In this document: piece by piece, positions 53,027 through 59,854 of the stretch | How positions within the stretch are numbered: the first letter of the stretch is position 1 | Layout of the letters: every line of letters begins with the position of its first letter | Origin: Lachnospiraceae bacterium | GTDB taxonomy: Bacteria; Bacillota; Clostridia; Lachnospirales; Lachnospiraceae | Direction: 5' to 3' | DNA length: 64,000 bases | Assembly (NCBI GenBank): GCA_017427685.1 | Contig: JAFRSH010000036.1 | Span: forward strand, 90,319-154,318 | The notes under the pieces: generated by a model | Seen by the model: only the letters and a program-made list of their open reading frames with translations | What the model was told of the DNA's origin: nothing | The model's database searches: none | Made by a program: the position numbers and the translations under genes

Positions 53027-53374
53027 ATGAAAAAGGTTGAATATTCTCATATTGCAAAAAGAAAGCTTCTAAAACTAAAAACGGAACTTACCAACGAATA
53101 TGGTGAGCAGAAGGCAAAAGAGATTTTGACGACTATGGCAAATCGCATCGATAAGCTGGGTCAACATGAAAAAAGCGGGATCTGCATATCTCGAATGTAT
53201 GATATTGAAACTGATTATTGGTATTTGTTTTCAAATCATAATTACTTCATTTACAGAATTGAAGAAAAACGAGTAATAATTGTTCAGGTGTTCAATGAAC
53301 GTGAAGATTATATGATGAAGCTGTTTGGAATCTCCGGACGGACACAAGAGTCAATAGATTATTGGGGAGAATAA
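53027..53374 (+). CDS. RelE/ParE-family toxin
   Basis: The 115-residue protein has the RelE/ParE layout: an N-terminal basic helix pair (IAKRKLLKLKTELTNEYGEQ), then strands with ISRMYDIETDYWYLF, NYFIYRIEEKRVIIVQVFNE and RED. Members either cut ribosome-bound mRNA (RelE) or poison gyrase (ParE). Sequence alone does not decide which. It pairs with the antitoxin immediately upstream and is AT-rich, in keeping with horizontal spread. Confidence 0.87.
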   Translation: MKKVEYSHIAKRKLLKLKTELTNEYGEQKAKEILTTMANRIDKLGQHEKSGICISRMYDIETDYWYLFSNHNYFIYRIEEKRVIIVQVFNEREDYMMKLFGISGRTQESIDYWGE

Positions 53375-53401
53375 AATGATTGCTTTTTGGGGGGTGTATA
53401 A

Positions 53402-54145
53402 ATGTCGGACGATACAGTCAAAAAGACAAGAAAAAAAAGGCGAACCTACAAAAAGAGGAGCGTAGTAGACAGTGCGGTCAGGAATGCAGCATCACTTTCT
53501 GATGGATGTAATCCGGAGTTAGTCATCGGAGCAGAGTTCGATGGTATTTTTGAGATGCCGATCATCAAAAAACCTAAGAAGATCATCATACCGGACAAAC
53601 TTGTTCCATTTAGCAAGATGAATAAAACTGATCAGAAATCCTTTGCTGTCTGTGAATATGAGAATGATACAGAATTTAAAGATTTGCTTGTACATCCTGA
53701 TGATTATATTGATACATTGAAGAAATACCAAGGTTTCATTACACCGGATTGTTCTGTATATCGTGATATGCCACTTGCCACCCAGATTACGAACATTTAT
53801 AGAAGTCGGGCGATTGGATACTGTTTTCAAAAGCATGGCGTGTATGTTATCCCATGTGTAAGGTGGGGTGATGAAAGAACCTACACGACAATGTTTTTCC
53901 CTGAAAGAATTGCCTTTTCAGGGATTGAGAAAGAAGGTATCGTTTCGGTAGGATCGTATGGACAGCTTCAGAACAAGTTGAATCGATACTATTTTGTGGA
54001 GGGGATGAAGGCTATGATGGATACCTTATCTCCACAGGTGGTGCTTGTTTATGGTAAGATGCCGGATGAAATAGAACAGATGTATCCGGACACAAGATTT
54101 GTTGAATATTCTGATTGGACATTAACGGTGCGAGAGGAAGGATGA
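53402..54145 (+). CDS. DUF4417 family protein
   Basis: The 247-residue protein has a lysine/arginine-rich start and then the DUF4417 core: DDYIDTLKKYQGFITPDCSVYRDMP with a following SRAIGYCFQKHGVYVIPCVRWG and SVGSYGQLQNK near 180. The family is of unknown function and is common on phages and mobile elements. It leads directly into a toxin-immunity pair with one base between genes, so the three are probably one operon. GGGGGGTG precedes the ATG. Confidence 0.8.
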   Translation: MSDDTVKKTRKKRRTYKKRSVVDSAVRNAASLSDGCNPELVIGAEFDGIFEMPIIKKPKKIIIPDKLVPFSKMNKTDQKSFAVCEYENDTEFKDLLVHPDDYIDTLKKYQGFITPDCSVYRDMPLATQITNIYRSRAIGYCFQKHGVYVIPCVRWGDERTYTTMFFPERIAFSGIEKEGIVSVGSYGQLQNKLNRYYFVEGMKAMMDTLSPQVVLVYGKMPDEIEQMYPDTRFVEYSDWTLTVREEG

Positions 54146-54146
54146 G

Positions 54147-54611
54147 ATGGGGGCAGGCCAAAGCGATTTGTATTCTGGAACTTACGGGGACAGAATCAGA
54201 AATATTTCCAAAGAATCGACAGAGGGAAATATAAAGGACTGGTTGTCAAAAAAACAGGATGCTGATGTTTATGATAGTTATAATTTCACAGTAGCTCAGA
54301 AAAATTCCATGACAAGGATAAAAAATACGATAGAGCACAATCTGACGGAAGAGGACTTTAGTGGGACGAGACGTGATTTAGAGAATTCACCGGTTCCGAA
54401 TGGTAGGGGAGGATACTATGATCATCTCAAGGAGATGAGACAGTCTCTTACAGCATTGATTAAGTCTGCGAAATCACTGGAAGGAACCTTACAAAATCCT
54501 TATCTTAGTGAAAATGAGAGGCAAATAATCAAAGATTCATTAAATATGGCAAACGACTATATTAGCAGGATTACAGATTTGTTTAGTGAATACGGGTATG
54601 GAGGTCAGTGA
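54147..54611 (+). CDS. Polymorphic-toxin-like protein, Ntox28-type C-terminus
   Basis: The 154-residue protein begins MGAGQSDLYSGTYGD, and its C-terminal 70 residues (GGYYDHLKEMRQSLTALI, then LSENERQIIKDSLNMAND) resemble the Ntox28 toxin domain, which in CDI toxins acts as an RNase. No secretion domain is attached. The gene overlaps by one base an immunity-like gene. It may be an orphan toxin cassette. The resemblance is by eye, and catalytic residues are not assigned. Confidence 0.55.
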   Translation: MGAGQSDLYSGTYGDRIRNISKESTEGNIKDWLSKKQDADVYDSYNFTVAQKNSMTRIKNTIEHNLTEEDFSGTRRDLENSPVPNGRGGYYDHLKEMRQSLTALIKSAKSLEGTLQNPYLSENERQIIKDSLNMANDYISRITDLFSEYGYGGQ

Positions 54612-55015
54612 TGGATGAGAGGAAAATAAAGGATATATATGGAGAAAGTGAACTGGATGATGTAAATTTTTCACTTGTAAAATGGCACAATGAGGTAATA
54701 AATAAATCCGTGGGCGAATTGACATACGCTGATGTTGCTCGCATGCTTCGCCAGGGAGAGTATATGGATATAGCTATGGATAGGGCAATAGCAATACTGA
54801 AAGCTGATCCTTATGCAGGTGAATTATATACAGGCGAGCTTTTGTCAAGCCTTTTGGAAGCGGATAAAGAATTGTTGAAAAAGCGTAAGCCAGAATTAAA
54901 TCTGATTGTTTCAGAAGCAATAAAAGATTCGAACAGTGTTACATGGGGGTATCCCGAGGAAAAGGATGAATACATGGATCTGATTAGAAAATTGGAGTCA
55001 GAGATTGATGAATAG
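54611..55015 (+). CDS. CDI immunity-like protein
   Basis: This 134-residue acidic, helical protein has the pattern of contact-dependent inhibition immunity proteins (CdiI_2-like): GELTYADVARMLRQGEYMD, then AIAILKADPYAGELYTGELL. It directly follows the toxin-like gene, with the stop and start codons sharing a base and GGAGG upstream. It is expected to bind and block the toxin. A function outside such a pair cannot be excluded. Confidence 0.65.
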   Translation: MDERKIKDIYGESELDDVNFSLVKWHNEVINKSVGELTYADVARMLRQGEYMDIAMDRAIAILKADPYAGELYTGELLSSLLEADKELLKKRKPELNLIVSEAIKDSNSVTWGYPEEKDEYMDLIRKLESEIDE

Positions 55016-55068
55016 CTTTGCCTTATATAACGCGGAGAAACAACTGTAACTATGTTGTATCCAATGAG

Positions 55069-55096
55069 ACGGGGGAAGTGCAAGCACTTCCCCCGT
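55069..55096. repeat. Perfect hairpin of the ACGGGGG family
   Basis: ACGGGGGAAGTG pairs exactly with CACTTCCCCCGT around a CAAG loop. A worn copy lies at 63411-63435. There is no T-tract. It follows the immunity gene and could still act as a terminator or mRNA end block. Confidence 0.75.
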
Positions 55097-55102
55097 TGCG
55101 GA

Positions 55103-55139
55103 GCATATGAGTAATCGTCTGATTCAGACGATTATATGC
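55103..55139. repeat. Second hairpin before the phosphotransferase-like gene
   Basis: TAATCGTCTG and CAGACGATTA form a 10-bp stem with a three-base ATT loop, extended by GCATAT/TATGC after a small bulge. Between here and 55235 I see no clear promoter. Confidence 0.65.
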
Positions 55140-55234
55140 CAAATTCCGTTATAACGATTCTTTCTATATGACACACCCCGAATGTTTGTTATCATTCCTT
55201 TTGTAAGGCGCCGATACAAAAACGGAAGGAAAGG

Positions 55235-55948
55235 ATGACAACCATGAACAGAGATATATTTATAAAGAATCTTACGGGGGACAGGATAGAGATGAGCCCG
55301 AAGGGCAGGTGCGCCAACGAACTTTCGGTTGAAGAGTTTGAGAACGGATATGAACCCTTTTTCGATATGATCTTTGAGATAGCAACTACGGACATTTCGG
55401 GCATAAGCGGTTACGGTGAGTTCGATGAAGACAATCAAGCACCCTTTGCCACTTTCGAAGAGTTCGTTCGCGAGACCTTTAACGAGGAGCAGGAAGGCTA
55501 CTGGCACAACTGGACGCAGATGTTTGAGACATCTTTCTTAAAGAAGGATTACTTTGATAAGATCTTCGCCAAGATCATGAAGTACGCGCCGTTTTGCGAA
55601 GGACAGCGGTACCTCGCAAACAACAACACGTTCTTCGTCAACATGATAGTGGATGAAGCGGGGAAGGCTTACTGTGCCGACTGGGGTCGCGCCGGCATCA
55701 TGGACTTTTTGATGGATTTTGCAATCCTTGACCTGAACAAGCCGTACCTCCTTGTTCCAGAAAAGCTTTGGGGCTACGCACGCAAGAAGGACATTGAAAT
55801 CAAAAGCTTTAAAGAGCGATTCTTGTGCATGGCATACTTTAAGGGGCTCGCAACGCTTATGTGGCACGCTTCGATAGACGATCTTGAGTCGTGCGAATCT
55901 ATCACGCGGTCGATAAACGAATTGGAAGAACGCATAAACAAACTGTAA
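55235..55948 (+). CDS. Aminoglycoside-phosphotransferase-like protein, catalytic site degenerate
   Basis: The 237-residue protein resembles the C-terminal lobe of hygromycin-kinase-like APH enzymes: GISGYGEFDEDNQAPFATFEEF near 65-86, then the catalytic loop region LANNNTFFVNMIVDEAGK near 130 and ADWGRAGIMDFLMDFAI. Where active enzymes have H-G-D there is A-N-N, so the catalytic aspartate is lost while the later metal-binding D of DWG stays. The ATP-binding N-lobe is mostly missing. It is probably a pseudokinase or a decaying gene. ATG 55244 is an alternative start. Confidence 0.6.
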   Translation: MTTMNRDIFIKNLTGDRIEMSPKGRCANELSVEEFENGYEPFFDMIFEIATTDISGISGYGEFDEDNQAPFATFEEFVRETFNEEQEGYWHNWTQMFETSFLKKDYFDKIFAKIMKYAPFCEGQRYLANNNTFFVNMIVDEAGKAYCADWGRAGIMDFLMDFAILDLNKPYLLVPEKLWGYARKKDIEIKSFKERFLCMAYFKGLATLMWHASIDDLESCESITRSINELEERINKL

Positions 55949-56058
55949 GTCGGCATGAACAAACCGGAAAGCAGCATAAACAAGCCGGAAGGCAGCATGA
56001 ACAAAGCGCAAAACCATATGAACAAACTGTAAGGTAGCATAAACAATTCGGTGAAGTA
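55933..56058 (+). repeat. 21-bp tandem repeat growing from the 3' end of the phosphotransferase-like gene
   Basis: Units beginning CATAAACAA or CATGAACAA (one TATGAACAA) start at 55933, 55954, 55975, 55996, 56017 and 56038, exactly 21 bases apart. The first holds the last codons of the gene. The array stays in frame past the stop and encodes heptads such as MNKPESS, INKPEGS, MNKAQNH and MNKL-stop. The next gene begins directly after it. Confidence 0.9.
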
Positions 56059-56060
56059 AT

Positions 56061-56861
56061 ATGAAATACGAGAACGCCAAGGATATCCTCCCCGCGAGCC
56101 TTTTGGAAGAACTGCAAAAGTATGCGGAAGGAAAAGCAGTCTACATACCAAAACGCGAAAAGACAAAGGGCTGGGGAGAGGCATCCGGATATCGGGACAA
56201 ACTGAATAAAAGGAACGCTCTCATCTGTAGCAGATATGCTGCAGGTGAGGGTGTTATGGAGCTTGCGGAAAAATTCTTTCTTTCCCCCGAATCGGTCAAG
56301 AAGATCGTGTACGGCAAAAAGATAAGCCTGCCCGAGTATTCCCCTTCAGTTTATTCGGCTGCGCAGTATTCGAATGCCGGCATCGGCGAGGAATGGGTCA
56401 GGATCTACATGGAAAAGGAAGGAACTGAAATGCCTGACGAGTCGGTGTTCTTCCTGTCCGAACTTGTGAGGATTCCGCTGCGCCTGATAGAGGAAGATGA
56501 CAGCGAAGCAGAAAAGGAAACTGACTTTGGCAGAGGCAACGAGGCTGAAGAAAACTCGACAGCACTCGTAGATGACAGTGTGAAAGAGCAGGAAGCGTTC
56601 GGCTCTTCCAAGAAAAGCTTGGCAGATCGGAACCCGGTCGGCAGTACGAATGATACTACGCAGGAAAAGAACCTCGCCGCCTGCCCGGATGTTCCGCTGA
56701 TAATTGTGTTTGTAAACCACAAATTCAGAGTGTTGTGCGGAATGCGCTTACTTGCCCTTTTACGAAGAGAGAAGAAAAACGCCCATCACGCATTTGTCTT
56801 TGTAAGTAATAAAGAGTACAGTTATTATCTGATAAACTTCGGAAAGCAGTTTCAAAGATAA
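56061..56861 (+). CDS. CD3324-like helix-turn-helix protein with long C-terminal extension
   Basis: Residues 1-85 match the CD3324/Mor-like group: MKYENAKDILPASLLEELQK, then YIPKREKTKGWGE and a helix-turn-helix, VMELAEKFFLSPESVKKIVY. The remaining 180 residues are extra: a region continuing to about 150, an acidic low-complexity linker, and a hydrophobic C-terminal part (VPLIIVFVNHKFRVLCGMRL). A DNA-binding role is inferred from the head; the tail is unrecognised and may come from fusion. The start is adjacent to the 21-bp repeats. Confidence 0.65.
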   Translation: MKYENAKDILPASLLEELQKYAEGKAVYIPKREKTKGWGEASGYRDKLNKRNALICSRYAAGEGVMELAEKFFLSPESVKKIVYGKKISLPEYSPSVYSAAQYSNAGIGEEWVRIYMEKEGTEMPDESVFFLSELVRIPLRLIEEDDSEAEKETDFGRGNEAEENSTALVDDSVKEQEAFGSSKKSLADRNPVGSTNDTTQEKNLAACPDVPLIIVFVNHKFRVLCGMRLLALLRREKKNAHHAFVFVSNKEYSYYLINFGKQFQR

Positions 56862-56872
56862 AATGGTTCGAT

Positions 56873-56908
56873 GGGGTGACCCGGGGGGGGACGGGGGTAG
56901 TGGGTCAC
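56873..56908 (+). repeat. G-rich hairpin, possible G-quadruplex
   Basis: GTGACCC at 56876 pairs with GGGTCAC at 56902, and the loop holds runs of eight and five G. With GGGG at 56873 there are four G-tracts within 32 bases on the plus strand. It lies 34 bases before the MFS gene, in its leader, and contains the ACGGGGG motif found in other hairpins here. Confidence 0.55.
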
Positions 56909-56941
56909 GACTGTCATGAACCGTAAAACAGGTGTAAACAA

Positions 56942-58297
56942 ATGGAACCGAAAAAACATGTATTAAAAGATTTCTACATACTTTGGAGTACGCAGAGTCT
57001 GTCACAGCTGGGCAGCAGCATTACCGCGTTTGCGCTCACGCTGTGGCTCTACGAGACGACGGGCTCGGCTCTTAGCACCGCGGCACTCACAATCTGCACA
57101 TATGCGCCGTACGTGATTATGAGCATTTTCGCGGGCGCGCTGACCGACCGCTTCAGCAAGAAAAAGACGATGCTCGTGTGCGACACACTTGCGGCTCTCA
57201 GCACGCTCATCGTTTTCGTGCTCTACAAGACGGGCAGCCTCGTGATGTGGCACCTCTACGCCATAAACGTTTTCTCCGGCCTCATGAACACAGTGCAGCA
57301 GCCGGCGTCCGAGGTGACCATGACGCTTATAGTCCCCAAGGAGCATTACCAGAAGATCGGCGGCCTCAAAAACCTTTCGAGGTCGCTCAACTCAGTGCTT
57401 AATCCTCTTATCGCAGCGGCACTTTACGCGCTCGCGGGCCTCGATATCGTGATCGCGATCGATCTCTTCACATTTGCGGTCGCATTTGTTGCGTTAGCCG
57501 CGTTCATAAAGATCCCCGAAGTTGCCGGCAAGGTAAAGGAAAGCACATTAAAGCTCGCCAAAGAAGGACTTGTGTTCCTCAAAAAAACACCGATGGTCCT
57601 GACTCTCATACTGTTTATGTCCGGCGTCAACCTGATCGCTTCGGCGTTTGACGCAACCCTCCCCGGGTACGTCATCCCGAATCCGAAGGGCGGAACAGCG
57701 ATGCTCGGGATCGTGACATCCGCCGCAGGCATTGCGATGGTTGCCGGGAGCCTTCTCGTGTCCGTGATTCCGAAACCGAAGGACAGAGTCAGAGTTGTCT
57801 ACATCACAATGCTTATATCACTCGGAACCGAGAACTTCCTCCTCGCATTCTCAAGGGAGCCCGTGCTCTGGTGCATCGGTCAGGTGATCGGCTGGATCCT
57901 TGTCCCGGTTATGAGCGCGAACCTCGAGGTGATCCTGCGAAACACGATCCCTGTGGAACTGCAGGGAAGGGTATATGCGTGCAGAAACTCGCTCCAATTC
58001 TTCACGATCCCCATCGGATTGTTCCTAGGCGGCCTGCTGGTCGACAATGTCTGTGAGCCGTTTATGAGCAGGATGACAGCCGCAAGTGCAGGTGAATCTC
58101 TCTTGACAGAGGTGGCTCAGAACGTGAGCGGACCTATGGCGGAGGGCAGCGGCTTCTCGGAAGTTCTCACCACACTCTTCGGCAGCGGCAAAGGCTCCGG
58201 GGCAGCGCTCATGATGTTCATCCTCGGACTCGCCGGAACGCTCCTGTGCTTTTTCACGGGCAAAAAACTGAGGAAATATCACTACACGGAAACCTAA
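56942..58297 (+). CDS. MFS transporter, drug/macrolide efflux type
   Basis: The 451-residue protein has about 12 membrane segments. The start (DFYILWSTQSLSQLGSSITAFALTLWLYE) and the loop 2-3 motif ALTDRFSKKKTM near 62 match the DHA3 (MefA-like) drug:proton antiporters. A longer loop before the last helix (about 380-425) is serine/glycine-rich. Export of a toxic compound is the family expectation. It lies at the edge of the accessory stretch with GC content back to the level of the flanks. ACAGGTG is a modest ribosome site. Confidence 0.87.
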   Translation: MEPKKHVLKDFYILWSTQSLSQLGSSITAFALTLWLYETTGSALSTAALTICTYAPYVIMSIFAGALTDRFSKKKTMLVCDTLAALSTLIVFVLYKTGSLVMWHLYAINVFSGLMNTVQQPASEVTMTLIVPKEHYQKIGGLKNLSRSLNSVLNPLIAAALYALAGLDIVIAIDLFTFAVAFVALAAFIKIPEVAGKVKESTLKLAKEGLVFLKKTPMVLTLILFMSGVNLIASAFDATLPGYVIPNPKGGTAMLGIVTSAAGIAMVAGSLLVSVIPKPKDRVRVVYITMLISLGTENFLLAFSREPVLWCIGQVIGWILVPVMSANLEVILRNTIPVELQGRVYACRNSLQFFTIPIGLFLGGLLVDNVCEPFMSRMTAASAGESLLTEVAQNVSGPMAEGSGFSEVLTTLFGSGKGSGAALMMFILGLAGTLLCFFTGKKLRKYHYTET

Positions 58298-58313
58298 CGG
58301 AACCGAACCCGAC

Positions 58314-58369
58314 CGGTCATCGCCAATGATCAGAAAGCAACATAGATCATTTGGCGGTGGCCGTTTTTT
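58314..58369 (+). terminator. Terminator after the MFS gene (duplicated sequence, copy A)
   Basis: CGGTCATCGCCAATGATC pairs with GATCATTTGGCGGTGGCCG around an 11-13-base loop, then TTTTTT. The same sequence, with few changes, stands at 61469-61525. In both places a ribosome site and ATG follow within about 20 bases. Confidence 0.87.
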
Positions 58370-58384
58370 GGAAAGGAAATGCTT

Positions 58385-58552
58385 ATGAAAAAGATTAGGA
58401 TACTACAGTATTGGACCGCCCATATGAAAGTAAATGTTCAGGACGGGACAAAGAAAACCTACGATTTTGACATATTGACATGCGACATCGCAAAGCGTAT
58501 ATTTGTTTTGAACAATGTTATCTTTGTGTTATTACAATGCCGTAGCGTGTAG
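58385..58552 (+). pseudogene. Remnant: start of a lipoprotein-type gene joined to part of a 51989-type gene
   Basis: GAAAGGAAATGCTT precedes an ATG, as for the lipoprotein gene at 61542, and the first codons (MKKIRIL) match. The frame then runs into HMKVNVQDGTKKTYDFDIL, like HLKVNVMDGKKRTYDFDKY in the protein encoded at 51989, and ends after 55 codons. It seems to be a fusion left by deletion between two genes and is unlikely to be functional. Confidence 0.7.
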
Positions 58553-58697
58553 AGAACAAAAGCATAACACAAAAACGCAAGCCAAACTTCTCCGGACCTA
58601 CCGGAGCGTTTTGGCGAACGACCCCGCCCGGAAGGTGCGGCAATCGTATTCTCTGCACTTACGCACAATTGCAACGATCACATCAGTGAGGTGTCGG

Positions 58698-59834
58698 ATG
58701 GAAAAGACAAGTATAAAAAGGAAGATCCTGACCGGACTCGGTCTGGTCGCTATATTGTGCGTGGTCTGCGCACTGGCTTTCCTGCTGTCGGGATGGGCTC
58801 AGTACCTTTTTGTCGAGGACGGCGAGCATGACGTTCAGGCCTCGGAAAAGGAAGAAGAAGCCCCGAAAAATCTCGAAGAGGCTGTGCGCGCTGCCGTAGA
58901 TTTTGACCACGAGCTTGATTCCTACACGCCGCTCAAGAATGATTACAAATTCTATTTCACATACAAGACTGTTCATCCCTGGTGGGACGCGGTCGCTCTC
59001 GGAATGGAGGACGCGCAGCGGCAGTTCCTCGACAAGGGCATCAACATCACATATGAGTACATGGCGCCGACTTCCGCTTCCGCGGAGGACCAGGTGAAGA
59101 GGCTTCGGGAAGCCGAGAAAGTCGGGTACGATGTTATAGGCGTTGATGTCGCCGATGAAGACATCATATCCCCCGTCCTTGACGAAATGGTGGATTCGGG
59201 CACGAAGGTCATCACGTTCTCGAGTTCGGACGCGGCAAACGGCTGCAAGCGCATCGCGTACGTGGGAAACACTCACAACTACGAGGACGGCGTCGACCTG
59301 ACGGAGGCGCTCTGCGAGAAGCTCGGGTACAAGGGCAAGGTGGCGATCCTGGTCGGAAGTAAGGGCGCTCCCTGCCACGAGGACAGGGCACTCGGCGCGA
59401 AACACACGATCGCGAAGTATCCTGACATGGAGATCGTTGCGGTCGAGTACGACATGGATTCCGTTGATAACGCCTATACCCTCGCGCTGAAGATTCTCGG
59501 CGAGAACCCCGATCTTGCCGGGTTCGTCTGCTGTAACATGAGCAATCCCGTCGGAGCCGCAAGGGCCGTGACGGAGAAGTCGAGCAGCGCCGTAATCGTC
59601 GGTATGGACCATGACCGCGAGGCGCTTCATTATCTCGAGAAGGGCGTGATATACTGCCTCGGAGTGCAGGACTGCTATTCGATCGGATTTGATACGCTTC
59701 AGCTGGCGGTCAAGATCGCGGACGGCAACCTCCCGGGCGAACTCTTCCCCGAGGAAAAGGCTGAACCGACCACCGTCATCTACCAGAACGACGCTCCGCT
59801 CATGCTGGAGCTGCTGTATGGAGATATATCGTAA
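58698..59834 (+). CDS. Periplasmic-binding-protein-like sugar sensor, membrane-anchored
   Basis: The 378-residue protein has an N-terminal membrane segment (about 12-36), an acidic linker and a type I sugar-binding fold (Peripla_BP_4; VHPWWDAVALGMEDAQRQF, then YDVIGVDVADEDIISPVLDEM and VIVGMDHDREALHYLEKG). No permease or ATPase gene adjoins it; instead a sensory diguanylate cyclase follows 20 bases later. It therefore probably binds a sugar or autoinducer-like ligand and signals to that enzyme. The ATG at 58698 has GAGGTG upstream. Confidence 0.82.
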   Translation: MEKTSIKRKILTGLGLVAILCVVCALAFLLSGWAQYLFVEDGEHDVQASEKEEEAPKNLEEAVRAAVDFDHELDSYTPLKNDYKFYFTYKTVHPWWDAVALGMEDAQRQFLDKGINITYEYMAPTSASAEDQVKRLREAEKVGYDVIGVDVADEDIISPVLDEMVDSGTKVITFSSSDAANGCKRIAYVGNTHNYEDGVDLTEALCEKLGYKGKVAILVGSKGAPCHEDRALGAKHTIAKYPDMEIVAVEYDMDSVDNAYTLALKILGENPDLAGFVCCNMSNPVGAARAVTEKSSSAVIVGMDHDREALHYLEKGVIYCLGVQDCYSIGFDTLQLAVKIADGNLPGELFPEEKAEPTTVIYQNDAPLMLELLYGDIS

Positions 59835-59854
59835 GAAAAAACACAGAGCTTCCT

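Noticed and set aside
55538..56080. Minus-strand open frame with repeated FVHA-like residues
   Set aside because: The apparent protein repeats are only the complement of the 21-bp array.
58515..58697. 60-residue N-terminal extension of the sugar-binding-like protein
   Set aside because: It overlaps the remnant at 58385-58552, has no ribosome site, and the ATG at 58698 has GAGGTG and leads straight into a membrane anchor.
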